This document shows positions 8,621 to 18,843 of a DNA stretch of 49,902 nt, piece by piece. Position numbers and translations under genes: made by a program. How positions within the stretch are numbered: position 1 is the first letter of the stretch; every line of letters begins with the position of its first letter. The notes beneath the pieces are model-generated. The model made no database searches, was not told the origin of the DNA, and was given only the letters and a program-made list of their open reading frames with translations. Source of the DNA: Terriglobales bacterium (GTDB taxonomy: Bacteria; Acidobacteriota; Terriglobia; Terriglobales; Acidobacteriaceae); contig JAATFM010000217.1 of assembly GCA_015655195.1 (NCBI GenBank), forward strand, positions 1-49,902, given 5' to 3'.

Positions 8621-9802
8621 ATGCCGCTTCTCACGCCGCAATCCATTCCATGCCGCGAGACACTTTCGCGCCGCGAAGCGCTCAAAAGAATCGGCGGATT
8701 CACTGCCCTTCTCAGCGGACAAATCGCCGGTGCGGCGGTCGCGCGCCCGCTTGTCAAGCCCCACGTTCTCAGGCCCCGCGCCAAACGCCTCATCCTTCTC
8801 GTAATGAACGGCGGCCTCTCGCAGATTGATAGCTTCGACTACAAGCCCGCGCTCGCCCGCTACCACGGCACGCCGATACCCGGTCTCAGCCCTGCCCGCC
8901 GATACACCACTGGCCCGCTGATGCAGTCGCCCTTCGCCTTCCGACGCTATGGCCCGAGCGGCGTTGCCATCAGTGAACTCTTTCCGGAGATCGGCTCCTG
9001 CGCCGGTGAAATCTGTTTCGTGCACTCGGTTTATACGGAGAGCGCCTGCCACGAATCCGCGCTGCGGCTGCTTACCAGCGGCTCAACCGCCTCCGATGCT
9101 TCTCCGCTTGGCGCATCGATTGCTGCTGCCCTCGACACAGGAAACACAAATCTGCCGGGCTTCATTCGCCTCTGCCCACAACCGTCCGCGATGGCCGCGA
9201 GCGAAACGACTCACCGCTTTCCAATCGACATTGCTGAATTCGCCGGCCACATCTTCGACCCGCGCCGCGAAAGCTCTGCGACGATACGCCTCTATGGCGA
9301 AGGCCCGCAGGCCCGCGCCTGCCTTGCTGCCGCACAGCTCATCGAGCGCGGCGTCCGCGTTGTCGAGCTGCATCAATCCACCGGCCACCCCTGGGACGCG
9401 CACCACGAGATCCGCTCCCATCGCCGCGCCGCGAGAGAAATCGACCTGCCTTTCGCCGCGCTCGTCCGGGATCTCAAATCCCGAGGCCTGCTCGACGAAA
9501 CTGTGATTCTCTGCGCCTCGGAGTTTGGCCGCACGCCAACGGCGGAGCTAAGCGGCAGCGGACGCGACCACAATCCACGCGGCTTTACCATCTGGCTTGC
9601 CGGCAGCGGCATCCGCGACGGCTCCGCATACGGAGCAACGGACGAGCTGGGCCTCCGCGCCGTCGAAAACCCCGTGCATCTTCGCGACATCCACGCGACG
9701 ATCCTTCATTTGCTCGGCATCGACCCTGCCCGCCATACAGGCAGCAGCCCCCTGAAGCCCGCCGCCCCTCCCAGCCGCGTCATCCACGAGATTCTTGCCT
9801 GA
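8621..9802 (+). CDS. DUF1501 family protein with Tat signal
   Basis: This is a 393-residue protein of the DUF1501 family, a branch of the alkaline phosphatase/sulfatase-like fold. The N-terminus has a twin-arginine motif SRREALKRIGGF, followed by a hydrophobic segment. Family features seen are VMNGGLSQIDSFDYKP, the H-rich STGHPWDAHHE, LCASEFGRTP and GRDHNP, and the late LRDIHATILHLLGID. In Acidobacteria and Planctomycetes the gene usually follows a DUF1549/DUF1553 (PSCyt) partner; none is present here. It is probably exported folded. Biochemical function is unknown in the family. The start at 8621 has only a weak ribosome site. Confidence 0.85.
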   Translation: MPLLTPQSIPCRETLSRREALKRIGGFTALLSGQIAGAAVARPLVKPHVLRPRAKRLILLVMNGGLSQIDSFDYKPALARYHGTPIPGLSPARRYTTGPLMQSPFAFRRYGPSGVAISELFPEIGSCAGEICFVHSVYTESACHESALRLLTSGSTASDASPLGASIAAALDTGNTNLPGFIRLCPQPSAMAASETTHRFPIDIAEFAGHIFDPRRESSATIRLYGEGPQARACLAAAQLIERGVRVVELHQSTGHPWDAHHEIRSHRRAAREIDLPFAALVRDLKSRGLLDETVILCASEFGRTPTAELSGSGRDHNPRGFTIWLAGSGIRDGSAYGATDELGLRAVENPVHLRDIHATILHLLGIDPARHTGSSPLKPAAPPSRVIHEILA

Positions 9803-9862
9803 TTCCAGCTACATGCGCTTCCATGCCGCGGCTTTTTGGAAGGCTTCTCGCACAAGGCTCCA

Positions 9863-11161
9863 TTAGGCAGGCAAATGCGGCTGCACATCAACCTTGGGGC
9901 CGCTCTTTTGTTCAAAGAGAGTCCATAGGAACGCAAGCACACAAGGATGAAGAACGCCCATCAGGAAAAAGAGCGGGGTGTAGCCATGATGAGTGACAAT
10001 CGCGCCAATCACCTCACTGGAAATCATTCCACCAAGGCCGCTGCCGGAGGCGATAAGGCCCGCCGCGGTGCCTACCTGCGGCGCGGGATATAGCTCAACG
10101 ACAATTGCCGTGAGCGTTACAAGCCAGTTCATGTGAGCAAAGGCGATGATGGACGCGATGAGAATAGCCAGCGTGCTGTTGGATACAATCGCGGTGAGCG
10201 GGCTCACCGGCAGCATCACAGCGGCGACGAGCATGGTCCAGCGATAAGCGATGCAGACACGCATCCCGCGGCGAATAAGCAAGCCAGCGAACAGGCCGCC
10301 CGTAACCGCGCCAATTCCCGCGCCAAGATAGACGAACCAGGCAAAGTGCGCGACCCCATCAATCGTGAGGCTGCGCGAAGTCATAAGATACTTCGGAAAC
10401 CAGAAGAGATAAAAGTACCAGACGGGATCGGTAAGGCCGCGCGCTGCCACCAGCTTCCAGGTTGTAGCCCTGGCAAGCACCGCGCGCAGGTTGGGCGCTA
10501 TGCTGGACGCCGCTACGCGCGCATCATCCGGCCGGCCGGCTCGCCCGATGCCGCCGGCAGCTTCACGGCTGCGAAATCCCCAAAGCCAGAGCGGAATCCA
10601 GAGCAGGCCGGCCACTCCATCAATGAGGAAAACCGAGCGCCATGGAAGATGGCTAGTGAGAAAGACAATGGCCGGAAGAGCAACCACCGCGCCAAGCGAA
10701 GACCCCAGAGAATAGATACCGATGGCGAGCGCGCGCATCCGCTCGGTAAGAACCTCGCCAACCGCTTTTGGAGCGGCAACCCACAGACCGGGCTCGCCGA
10801 GTCCGAGACAAAAACGGGCAGCACTCAAAGACAGCGTGCTGGTAGCAAACGCCGTAGCCGCCTCCGCAAGCGACCATACGCTGACAAAGAGAGCCATCGA
10901 GCGCCGCGTTCCCAGCCAATCCGAGAGGAAGCCGGCAAGCGCATAGGCAATGGCGGAAGCCAGCAGGAAAAGGCTGACGACATGAGCGTAGTCCAGATCG
11001 CTCATGTGCAGCTCTGCCTGGAAGCGCGGAGCGACTACCGACAGGCTTTGTCGGTCGAAATAATTGATGAAGGCGACAAAAAAGAGCAGCACCACGAGCA
11101 GCAGTGGCCTGAACCTTGCCAGTCCGGTCGCTGCGTTTTTCATTGTGGCCATTTGCGGCAA
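9863..11161 (-). CDS. MFS transporter, anion:cation symporter (ExuT/GarP-like) type
   Basis: This 432-residue major facilitator has twelve predicted helices. NYFDRQSLSVVAPRFQAEL near the N-terminus, the loop GFLSDWLGTRRSM between helices 2 and 3, and LGLGEPGLWVAAPKAV are characteristic of the ACS family that imports hexuronates and other organic anions. The start is TTG at 11161 with GGAG 8 bp upstream; ATG codons at 11152 and 11143 are alternatives. It ends the minus-strand run with the GH30-like glycosidase and the FAD enzyme, so it probably imports the released acidic sugar. That is inference from context. Confidence 0.9.
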   Translation of the reverse strand: MPQMATMKNAATGLARFRPLLLVVLLFFVAFINYFDRQSLSVVAPRFQAELHMSDLDYAHVVSLFLLASAIAYALAGFLSDWLGTRRSMALFVSVWSLAEAATAFATSTLSLSAARFCLGLGEPGLWVAAPKAVGEVLTERMRALAIGIYSLGSSLGAVVALPAIVFLTSHLPWRSVFLIDGVAGLLWIPLWLWGFRSREAAGGIGRAGRPDDARVAASSIAPNLRAVLARATTWKLVAARGLTDPVWYFYLFWFPKYLMTSRSLTIDGVAHFAWFVYLGAGIGAVTGGLFAGLLIRRGMRVCIAYRWTMLVAAVMLPVSPLTAIVSNSTLAILIASIIAFAHMNWLVTLTAIVVELYPAPQVGTAAGLIASGSGLGGMISSEVIGAIVTHHGYTPLFFLMGVLHPCVLAFLWTLFEQKSGPKVDVQPHLPA

Positions 11162-11287
11162 ATTCTTCGCTCCGACTATGCGTTTCTCAGATATGTTTTT
11201 CAGTGGGATTTCCAGAAGATGCGGAACCTGCCCGTGTATTTCGTTTCCATGCGCCGATGATTTGAGCCTGCGAAGACAGGCATTGCG

Positions 11288-12796
11288 CTAATGCACGGCT
11301 ACAGGTTTACGGGCAATCCAGAATTCAAAGGATTGCGGCTGAACCATAATTGCTATGTCTTTGCCTCTGCGCTTTGTTCCAAGGGGCCGATCTAGCGCGG
11401 CAAGCGTATAGCTGTGGCCTGCCAGTTCCACATCCTCGGCGCTGTGCAGATGAAAGGTAAACGGCACAGCTCCGCGATTGGAAAGCGCAATTCCCAACAC
11501 GCCATCCTTGCTCTTCCAAACAAGGATGCGCTGATCGTGGCGCACCACATCCTCATCGACCTGAAGACGCGTGGAATCCCAGGGCAAATACTTCACGAAC
11601 CCGGCAATCGCATTCCAGTTTTGCGGATTGAACTCCCAGTGTCCGGCTTCGAGATTCGGCCTGAGATTCTGCTTAAGCTCTCCGTAGGGACGCCAGAAAC
11701 CGAGCGCATAGTCGCCCGCTTCCATGTTCGTGACAGGCTTGAGCGCATGAAGCCAAAACCATGTCGGCGAGTTTTCAAACACCATCCAGTTCATAAGGCT
11801 CTGGCCGGTATTCATAAAGTAGGAATTGAATTTGGGCTTATCCCAGGGCTGGTATTCGAACTCGTTCTGATAGACAGGCTTTCCGCCGGCGCCATTAAGA
11901 TACTGGTCTCTCTTGTCGATCTCGTCGTTGGAATCATGCCCGATCTGATGCCAGGTCCAGGCATTGATATTTTTCAGAAGCTCGGAGTCGCCTCGAATGG
12001 CCGCTGCAAATTCTCCTGCCGGCCCATCCCAGCTTGGCGCATGAATCTGCACATCGGGCAGCAGCGCGCGCACCTTTGGGGCTGTGACCTTGAGCGTTGC
12101 GGCATAAACCTCCGGCGTATAGTAACAGGCGCCATAGGATTGCTTTGCGCTGTCACTCGGCTTGCCGGCCGTTTGCCGCGGATGCCCGACGACGGGCTCG
12201 TTCTGCAAGCCCCACATGGCCACGCGCAGACCGTGCCCCCGCAGGTAGCGAAGATCCTGCACCATGGTATCGGAAAAATCATTCAGAAAAGCGGGATCGC
12301 TGCCGGCAATGGTGCCACCGTAGTAGGTTTTATTCTGTTTCCAGAATGGAGCCGGCGACCAATACTCCACATCGAATCCCTGGATTCCGGAGGCATCCTG
12401 CATCTCGCGCAGGTCGTCCATCTGGTGTGGATAACGCTCCACGATGTGCTTTTGATCGGCATCCGTGCCGCGCAGATAGAGGCCCATCGCCAGCCGCGCA
12501 TAGCGAAAACCATGCAGCATCTGCGTGTAAAAGCGCGCGCGTTCCGAAGGAGTGAGGTCATGCGGAACCGCGACGACTTCATCCGGCATTCCGGCATTGC
12601 CGGAGCCGATGCTGTCGCTCTGTATCTCGAAGCCCAATCCCTGAATGACTTGTTGTGGACGATCGTAGCGGATGGTGTAACTGCCGCCGTCCTGCGCTGC
12701 CAGAGATGCGGCCGCAATCAGAATTGCAAAGAGCGTTGCGCGGCACACACAGTGCAAAGCGCCAGTGCGGAAATTCATTCGGTTCTGCCTCATCAT
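11288..12796 (-). CDS. Secreted glycoside hydrolase, GH30-like (clan GH-A)
   Basis: This is a 502-residue secreted enzyme with a signal peptide (LFAILIAAASLAAQ). After a short N-terminal strand (QVIQGLGFEI) comes a TIM barrel with the acid/base motif WGLQNEP (E200) and a likely nucleophile in VYQNEFEYQP (E312, possibly E314). A C-terminal beta domain follows (LVWKSKDGVLGIALSNRG). The arrangement matches GH30 enzymes, which cleave beta-1,6-glucans, beta-1,6-galactans or glucuronoxylans; the subfamily cannot be told by eye. The ATG at 12796 has GGGGGA 5 bp upstream. It lies between a FAD enzyme and an MFS transporter, consistent with extracellular depolymerisation followed by import. Confidence 0.82.
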   Translation of the reverse strand: MMRQNRMNFRTGALHCVCRATLFAILIAAASLAAQDGGSYTIRYDRPQQVIQGLGFEIQSDSIGSGNAGMPDEVVAVPHDLTPSERARFYTQMLHGFRYARLAMGLYLRGTDADQKHIVERYPHQMDDLREMQDASGIQGFDVEYWSPAPFWKQNKTYYGGTIAGSDPAFLNDFSDTMVQDLRYLRGHGLRVAMWGLQNEPVVGHPRQTAGKPSDSAKQSYGACYYTPEVYAATLKVTAPKVRALLPDVQIHAPSWDGPAGEFAAAIRGDSELLKNINAWTWHQIGHDSNDEIDKRDQYLNGAGGKPVYQNEFEYQPWDKPKFNSYFMNTGQSLMNWMVFENSPTWFWLHALKPVTNMEAGDYALGFWRPYGELKQNLRPNLEAGHWEFNPQNWNAIAGFVKYLPWDSTRLQVDEDVVRHDQRILVWKSKDGVLGIALSNRGAVPFTFHLHSAEDVELAGHSYTLAALDRPLGTKRRGKDIAIMVQPQSFEFWIARKPVAVH

Positions 12797-12866
12797 TTAT
12801 TCCCCCATGGCAGCGCAGTCCCGCGCTTGCGGCAATATGAATTGTTTCGCGGATTGAGCCGGGCGC

Positions 12867-15161
12867 TCAATAGACCCGCATCTCGTAGATGGCCGCGGAA
12901 GGATCGCCATTTGTCGCCAGCACCACTATGCGGATTCGCCGCGTCTGAACCGGCTGTTCGAGCCGGTGTTTCCGTTGGCGTTGATAGTTCTCGCGCACTG
13001 CAAGCAGTGTTTTCCAGCCGCCTTCGGCTTCGTACTTGATGTCGTAATCGCGCACGCACTGCGGGTCTCGATAGAACGGCGCATAGGCGTGATACTCGCG
13101 CAGCAGATGGCCGGCAAATGTGATCTCGACTGCATTGATCGATTCCGGAGCAGTCCATGCAAGCTCAAGCCACTGCGGCAGAGGCTCTTCCGGATCGGAG
13201 CGCCAGAGATTGGTTCCGTTGTGCGGACGGGTTTGCCCGCTCAGGACATTCTTTGCTGCAAAGCAATGTTGCGGCGGATCGACAAGCATGGACAACGTGA
13301 CTCCGCTGGAATAACGCCTCATTTTCCCCGGCGCCATTTCAAAAGCGGAAACATGGCCTGGCTCGATCGCACCGGCAACGTGCCACAGAAGATCAGGATT
13401 TGCGTCGAGATCGATGCGTATATAGCCCTCGGAAGGAAGAAGCGCGTCCTGCGGCAAGGTCCACTCTACCCATTGGCGCTCGCCCGGAGCAACGTCCAGT
13501 TGCCCCTTGGCAAGCTCCATTGCTTCCTCCACGCGATAATCCCAGACGTGCAGCACCTGCATCACGCGCACGGCAACGCTCTGCACAGCGCCGCTGGTAT
13601 TCGACAGGCAGAAGCGAACAAGCCGGACAGGCTCAGGCCCCACGGCAACCCACTGTCCGCGCCGCTGCAAGAGTTCTTCGCGAAGCGGCACGGCTTGATC
13701 GCGCCAGAAGCCGAGCCCCTCATGCACGCCGACGGATTCGGGAGTCAGGCCGCGGAAACGCGCCTCACTGGAAGCGGAAGCCTCCGCGCTTCTTGTCTTG
13801 TCCGCCTCATCGGCATTGCGAACATTCGGCAGAAAGCATCCGTCGCGAAGCAGCCGCTGCTGCACTGCACGATATTCCATACGGCAGACCTCGGCTGGCG
13901 GGATCGCCTTGGCCACGGCCATCCCGGCAGCAACGCCGGCAGCCTGGCCCATCAGCGCCGTGGTTGCCATCACGCGAACAGTTCCCAGAGCACAGTGCGT
14001 TGCGCTCACGTTGCGCCCGGCCATCATCAGGTTGTCGATGTCCCTGGATACAAGTATGCGAAGCGGAATGCCATACGGTCCGGCATAGGAGCGGGCAGCA
14101 TATTCGCTGGTTTCCGAGTAGCCCTCCGCGCTTGCGGGCTCGCTTCTGTCGGCAAGCAGGCCACCGGGAGTGTGGATGTCGATGAACCAGCCGCCGAAGG
14201 CAATCTCATCTTCATGCGCAGTGCAGCGGAGGATGTCCCACTCGTTCATCAGATAGAGGCCCATCACGCGGCGGCTTTCGCGCTTGCCGGGAACCTGGCC
14301 AATCCAGTCGAGCGCGTAGTTTTCAGCCAGCTTCATGGTCTTCGGATCTTTGTTCTTGATCCAGTCCCAGACGCCGAGGGTATGCCGGGTGAGTTCGTGG
14401 CGAATAGACTCGGCCTGGTGAATGGTGTCATAGGGAACGCCGATTTCAATCCACCAATATCCGCCTCGCATATCTTTCGGCAGGCGGCCCTGATCGTAAA
14501 AATAGCGGCCATCCTTATGCTCAATGGCCCACGGCGGCAGCTTGAAGGGAGACGGCCTGCCCATGTCTCTCGTCTTGAAGTGAATGGAATTCCCCATGAT
14601 GTCGCCGTTTGCCTTTTCCGGCGCATGCGGCTCATTAAACTCGTTCCTGCCTTCACTGCCCATTCTCCACTCGCATCCCGCCTCCGATGCGACAATGCCG
14701 TCACCGGTGCAGTCGATAAAGACCTTTGCCGAAAGCGAGAGGTTCACCTCCGCGTTCGACACGCGGCACTCCACGCTCTCGATGGCGCGCCCGCGCACTT
14801 TGACGCCAAGGATCGAAGTGTTGAGATAAAGAGTGAGATTCTCCGTGCGCTGCACGGCGTCATAGATAGTCATGTCCCATACCGAGTTCGTCCAGCCATT
14901 CTCGAATATGGTTTCGTGATTAGCCGCCCGCTCCTCGATAAGGAGCTCGGAGATGATTCCGGTCTCGCGCGCGTAGGCATGAAATGCGGCTGCTCCGTGC
15001 GGAGTAACGCGAATCTCCGACGAGCTGTTGCCGCCGAGCACGGGCCGATCCTGTACCAGACAGGTTCTTGCGCCGGATCGAGCCGCAGCAATGGCCGCGC
15101 TTACGCCTGCCAGTCCCCCACCACACACCGCTACGTCATACTCGCCGGAGATGTTTTTCAT
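12867..15161 (-). CDS. FAD-dependent oxidoreductase (FAD_oxidored type) with C-terminal beta domain
   Basis: This 764-residue protein opens with a Rossmann FAD-binding fold, VAVCGGGLAGVSAAIAAARS, an acidic-end strand and VLGGNSSSEIRVTP. It also has the second flavin contact FIDCTGDGIVASEAG and the late MMAGRNVSATHCALGTVRVM. Residues from about 480 onward form beta-rich modules; the last (WTAPESINAVEITF to IRIVVLATNGD) resembles a discoidin-like carbohydrate-binding sandwich. No signal peptide is visible. Members of this family occur in polysaccharide-utilisation clusters, but their substrates are mostly unknown. The gene is 70 bp upstream of the GH30-like gene on the same strand. Oxidation of a sugar or glycoside is inference. 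Confidence 0.82.
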   Translation of the reverse strand: MKNISGEYDVAVCGGGLAGVSAAIAAARSGARTCLVQDRPVLGGNSSSEIRVTPHGAAAFHAYARETGIISELLIEERAANHETIFENGWTNSVWDMTIYDAVQRTENLTLYLNTSILGVKVRGRAIESVECRVSNAEVNLSLSAKVFIDCTGDGIVASEAGCEWRMGSEGRNEFNEPHAPEKANGDIMGNSIHFKTRDMGRPSPFKLPPWAIEHKDGRYFYDQGRLPKDMRGGYWWIEIGVPYDTIHQAESIRHELTRHTLGVWDWIKNKDPKTMKLAENYALDWIGQVPGKRESRRVMGLYLMNEWDILRCTAHEDEIAFGGWFIDIHTPGGLLADRSEPASAEGYSETSEYAARSYAGPYGIPLRILVSRDIDNLMMAGRNVSATHCALGTVRVMATTALMGQAAGVAAGMAVAKAIPPAEVCRMEYRAVQQRLLRDGCFLPNVRNADEADKTRSAEASASSEARFRGLTPESVGVHEGLGFWRDQAVPLREELLQRRGQWVAVGPEPVRLVRFCLSNTSGAVQSVAVRVMQVLHVWDYRVEEAMELAKGQLDVAPGERQWVEWTLPQDALLPSEGYIRIDLDANPDLLWHVAGAIEPGHVSAFEMAPGKMRRYSSGVTLSMLVDPPQHCFAAKNVLSGQTRPHNGTNLWRSDPEEPLPQWLELAWTAPESINAVEITFAGHLLREYHAYAPFYRDPQCVRDYDIKYEAEGGWKTLLAVRENYQRQRKHRLEQPVQTRRIRIVVLATNGDPSAAIYEMRVY

Positions 15162-15291
15162 ACGGATGCAGCTTCTCCCTGAAAGTTCGTCCGATGGTTA
15201 TCTTGAAATGCGGCCGATTGCGTAATCCCAACGCCTGCGGAAGAAACTCGGGCAAAGAGAACTTCCTGCCCGAGTTTCCGACGCGCAGGAA

Positions 15292-18200
15292 TCAAAAGTG
15301 AAGCTTCGCGCCAAGCTGAACGGTACGAGCGGCATTGGCTCCGGTGACTACGCCAAAGTTGGAGTTTGTGTTTGTGCCTCCTTCGGCATAGGGATTGGAT
15401 GGGTCCGCAGGCGGGCCCGCAGTGAAGGACGTATTCGGATTCTGCAGGTTCGTCCTGTTCAATGCGTTGTATGCCTCGATGCGAAGCTCCAGCTTCGTGC
15501 GATCTTTGATATTCACAGTTCGAAAGAGCGACATGTCAAAGTTGGCCTGTGCCGGTCCACGGAGATGCGAGTAGGTGCGCGGCACATTGCCGAAGCTATA
15601 GTCCGGCGGATCAATGAAGGCCATAGGATTGAACCACTCGGCCTTGCTCTGATGTTCGGTCTTGATGCTGGCTTCAGGATTGAAGTTCGGGCGCGTCGCG
15701 ATTCCCTGATTCGTGGCGCCGGTAATAAGAAGCGGACGTCCCGACTCCAAAGTCATAATCACGTTGTACTGCCAGCCGCCGGCGATAGCCGCGAGAACGC
15801 TGTTGTGGTTCAGGAAGCGCTCGCCTCTGCCAAAGGGCAGGTCGTAGAGAGCCGCAACGGTTGCCCGCTTGTTTACATCGAAGGTGTCCACGCTGTAATC
15901 GCCCCACAGATTGTAAGGATTCTGCGGACCGTTGGACGTGGACGCACCTCCGCCCGGCGCTGTGGAGAGATCGGTGAAGATGGGCAGGTCTTCCAGCCTG
16001 CCGTATGTGAAGGAGGCCGTCACCGCCAGTCCGTGAGCCGCACGGCGCTGTGCCGTGAGGTACAGATAGTTGCTGCTGAAAAAGCCATTGCGCGGGTAGC
16101 TTGGAAGCACGCTGGTGTAGTACGGATATGGCTTGAGCAGAGTGGCGTTGGTGAGCGTAGCCGCTCCCAGGCTGCCGGGCACGACTCCCGCGTATGGATT
16201 GGGCGCGGAAGCATTCAGGAACGCTGTTCCAAGATTGTAATAGCTTGGATTCAGAACATTTTCGTTGTACTCATTCAGCGTGTAATGACGCCCGATGTTA
16301 CCGATGTAGGTTGCATCGACAACCCACTGGGCTGGAAACTCCCGCGAGAGCGTGAGCGTGAACTGCTGCGAGTTGGGGTCCTTCTGCGAGCGGTCAATCG
16401 TATAAACAGCTTGCCCGAGGAAGCCCGTCTGGCCAAGGGAGCGGCCTGCAACGGGCGCGATTGTTCCAGGCATGCCGCTGGAGAACTGCGAAAGTACGCC
16501 GTTTGAAGTGGAGGAAGTAAACGAGGTCGTCAGGCCGGTGAACCCATTTGGGTTTCCATCCGACTGCATGTACTCCTCGCCAGAGGTGGAAGCGTAATAA
16601 ATCGCAGCACCGCCGCGGAGAACGGTGCGGTTATCCGGCGTAAGCGCGTAGGCGAATCCGATACGCGGGCCGAAATCGCCGAAGTTTTCCTTGGCAAAGT
16701 TTCTGCCGTAACCGTCGATGCCGGCAAATTGAACAAGCCCCATCAACGCGGGATTGGAACCATTCGGCTGGCTCAGGTCGACATTGTCGAACATATCCTG
16801 CTTGGCATACGCATTCGCCATGTAGTCATAGCGAAGACCGACATTAATCGTCAGCCTCGGCGTAGCCCGCCAGTCATCCTGCATATATCCGGCATACATC
16901 ATGTGCCGCCACGCGGAACCTGCCACTGGAGTCGAGCTGGCGCTATTCACCGCGCCGATGAGATAGCTGGCATACGTGCTTCCCGTGCCCGATGTCACGG
17001 AAGTATTGTTCCCTGCCGCAGTAGTGCCGGCTATGAAATTAAAGACGCCCGACGAGCTGTTGTCCTGGTAGTTGTAGGTTTCCGTGAAGCGCGCGCTGGC
17101 GCCGATTGTAAGTGTGTGCTTGCCGTGGATCAGCGTTGCGTCATCGATAAGCTCTCCGATGGTATTGGCACGGAATCCTACAGTTGCGTAAGGCTCCGCC
17201 ATGCCGTTGCCGATTTGCAGCGCGGTCAGGCCGCTGTCAAGAAAGGGCGGCATGCCGATAGCGCCTACATTGTCCTTGTTGGCCTGCGCGGAAGCGAAGA
17301 GAAAATCCGTACGCACCAGCCCGAACCGCACTTCATTCACCACAGTCGGAGAGAAAATGTGCGTCTCCGAGAGAAGCGCATTCTGTTGCTGGTCACTGTC
17401 GTTGCGGTTGAACTCCGCGCTGTATCCCTGCGCGTTATTCTGCGTGCTCTGGTAGTAGCCGTACCTGGCCACAATGCTGTCCGTTGAATTCAACCGGTAA
17501 TCCACGCGCGCAATGCCCAGCTTGTCGCCCACAATCAGTTTCGGGCTTTCGACATAGTTATTCGCATGGGTGCATGGGTTGTAAGGGCCGGAGGTATTGT
17601 TCGGCTGAGGATAAAACAATTTCTGGTATGCCACCGCAGCCGAATCGAGACGGCTAGGCGGAATCACATTGTCAACGCCGTTGTAGCTGAATTGCGTTCT
17701 CGATCCGGTATTCGATGCAGTGGCCGGGTCGTAGATCGGCACCGGGGTACAGGCGCCGCCGCTGCTCACCACGCCAAGGTCGCTGAAGTCCCCCTGATAT
17801 TCCTGCGCCGTGGGAACGGTCGTATAGGACGGCGTATCGGAGATGTATTTGTACTGCTCGTAGTTGACGAACAGGAAGAGATTTTTGGTGTGAGGAATGG
17901 GCCCACCGAAAGTTCCGCCGTAGTTGTTAAAGCGCGTCTCCGGCTTGCCGAAGGCAGGCTTCGGGAATGCGATCTCGGCATCGAGAGCGTCGTTGCGGAA
18001 GAACTCGTAGAGGCTACCGTGATATTTGTCGCCGCCGCCGCGCGTAATTACGTTCACGATGCCGCCGGAGGTGTAGCCGAACTGCGCCGGAATCACTCCG
18101 GACATGATGCGGTATTCCTGAATCGCATCCGAGGTAATGTTGATTCCTATTTCACTGGTAAAGGTTGTCACGTTTGTCACGCCGTCGATCATGTTATTGT

Positions 18201-18843
18201 TCAAGCCCATCACGCCGCCGGAGATGCGGATGGACGAGACGGCGGTTCCGCGGTTCGCGAAGCCTTCACTGACCGCGCCTACGCCGGAGGTTACGCCAGG
18301 GCTCAGCGTGGCCAAGGCAAGCACGCTTCGTCCATTGACCGGAAGCTGCTGCGCGTTACGGGTGTCAATGGTGCTGCCCACGGTAGCGTCCGTGGTGTTC
18401 AGCGCGGGCGGAATCGCCTGCACCGCGATGGTGGCAGTGGCAGCGCCAATCTGCAACGCAACATTTTCCGTCACGTGGGCCGCCGCATCCACCGTAACAT
18501 TGGTTGCGCGCCACGGCTTGAAGCCGTCGACCGCAATCTCTACGGTGTATTCCCCTACCTGCAGCCGCTCAGCCTGGTAGTATCCGGTGCCATCCGTAAC
18601 CACGTCCACGGCCAGCCCGTTGTTCTGGTTTGTGATGTGCACTTTCACGCCGGCGAGGCTGGCGCCGCTCGGGTCCGTCACTGTGCCCACGATGTAACCG
18701 ACATCCTGCTGCGCCCATGCGACCATGCCGCCGGCGAAGACCATCAGCAGCAATGACGCAAAAAGCCGCGTAATTCCCGCGCGCAGCCCTCTCGATCTGA
18801 GTTGTAGCTTGACCACTGGACTAACCTCCAAATCAATTTCCAT
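15292..18843 (-). CDS. Oar-like TonB-dependent outer-membrane protein with CarboxypepD_reg domain
   Basis: This is a 1183-residue outer-membrane protein. After a signal peptide (LFASLLLMVFAGGMVAWAQ) comes a carboxypeptidase-regulatory-like beta-sandwich (YIVGTVTDPSGASLAGVKV to GFKPWRATNV). Then come a plug-like domain (QLPVNGRSVLALATLSPGV, NNNMIDGV) and a long barrel rich in aromatic and Asn/Thr strands. It ends in a terminal phenylalanine (VQLGAKLHF), a typical outer-membrane sorting signal. The start at 18843 is preferred because AAGGG lies just upstream; the GTG at 18894 has no proper site. Such proteins are very numerous in Acidobacteria and are thought to take up oligosaccharides or bind surfaces. 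The partner two-component system lies directly upstream. Confidence 0.92.
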   Translation of the reverse strand: MEIDLEVSPVVKLQLRSRGLRAGITRLFASLLLMVFAGGMVAWAQQDVGYIVGTVTDPSGASLAGVKVHITNQNNGLAVDVVTDGTGYYQAERLQVGEYTVEIAVDGFKPWRATNVTVDAAAHVTENVALQIGAATATIAVQAIPPALNTTDATVGSTIDTRNAQQLPVNGRSVLALATLSPGVTSGVGAVSEGFANRGTAVSSIRISGGVMGLNNNMIDGVTNVTTFTSEIGINITSDAIQEYRIMSGVIPAQFGYTSGGIVNVITRGGGDKYHGSLYEFFRNDALDAEIAFPKPAFGKPETRFNNYGGTFGGPIPHTKNLFLFVNYEQYKYISDTPSYTTVPTAQEYQGDFSDLGVVSSGGACTPVPIYDPATASNTGSRTQFSYNGVDNVIPPSRLDSAAVAYQKLFYPQPNNTSGPYNPCTHANNYVESPKLIVGDKLGIARVDYRLNSTDSIVARYGYYQSTQNNAQGYSAEFNRNDSDQQQNALLSETHIFSPTVVNEVRFGLVRTDFLFASAQANKDNVGAIGMPPFLDSGLTALQIGNGMAEPYATVGFRANTIGELIDDATLIHGKHTLTIGASARFTETYNYQDNSSSGVFNFIAGTTAAGNNTSVTSGTGSTYASYLIGAVNSASSTPVAGSAWRHMMYAGYMQDDWRATPRLTINVGLRYDYMANAYAKQDMFDNVDLSQPNGSNPALMGLVQFAGIDGYGRNFAKENFGDFGPRIGFAYALTPDNRTVLRGGAAIYYASTSGEEYMQSDGNPNGFTGLTTSFTSSTSNGVLSQFSSGMPGTIAPVAGRSLGQTGFLGQAVYTIDRSQKDPNSQQFTLTLSREFPAQWVVDATYIGNIGRHYTLNEYNENVLNPSYYNLGTAFLNASAPNPYAGVVPGSLGAATLTNATLLKPYPYYTSVLPSYPRNGFFSSNYLYLTAQRRAAHGLAVTASFTYGRLEDLPIFTDLSTAPGGGASTSNGPQNPYNLWGDYSVDTFDVNKRATVAALYDLPFGRGERFLNHNSVLAAIAGGWQYNVIMTLESGRPLLITGATNQGIATRPNFNPEASIKTEHQSKAEWFNPMAFIDPPDYSFGNVPRTYSHLRGPAQANFDMSLFRTVNIKDRTKLELRIEAYNALNRTNLQNPNTSFTAGPPADPSNPYAEGGTNTNSNFGVVTGANAARTVQLGAKLHF

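Noticed and set aside
9820-9844. Possible terminator between DUF1501 and MFS genes
   Set aside because: GCCGCGGC followed by five T has no room for a loop; CTTCCA/TGGAAG around it is too short to call.
11414-13039. 541-codon plus-strand frame
   Set aside because: It is antisense to the GH30-like gene and shows no coherent domain.
12966-15182. 738-codon plus-strand frame
   Set aside because: It lies entirely antisense to the FAD enzyme gene, which has clear motifs; the frame is kept open by codon bias.
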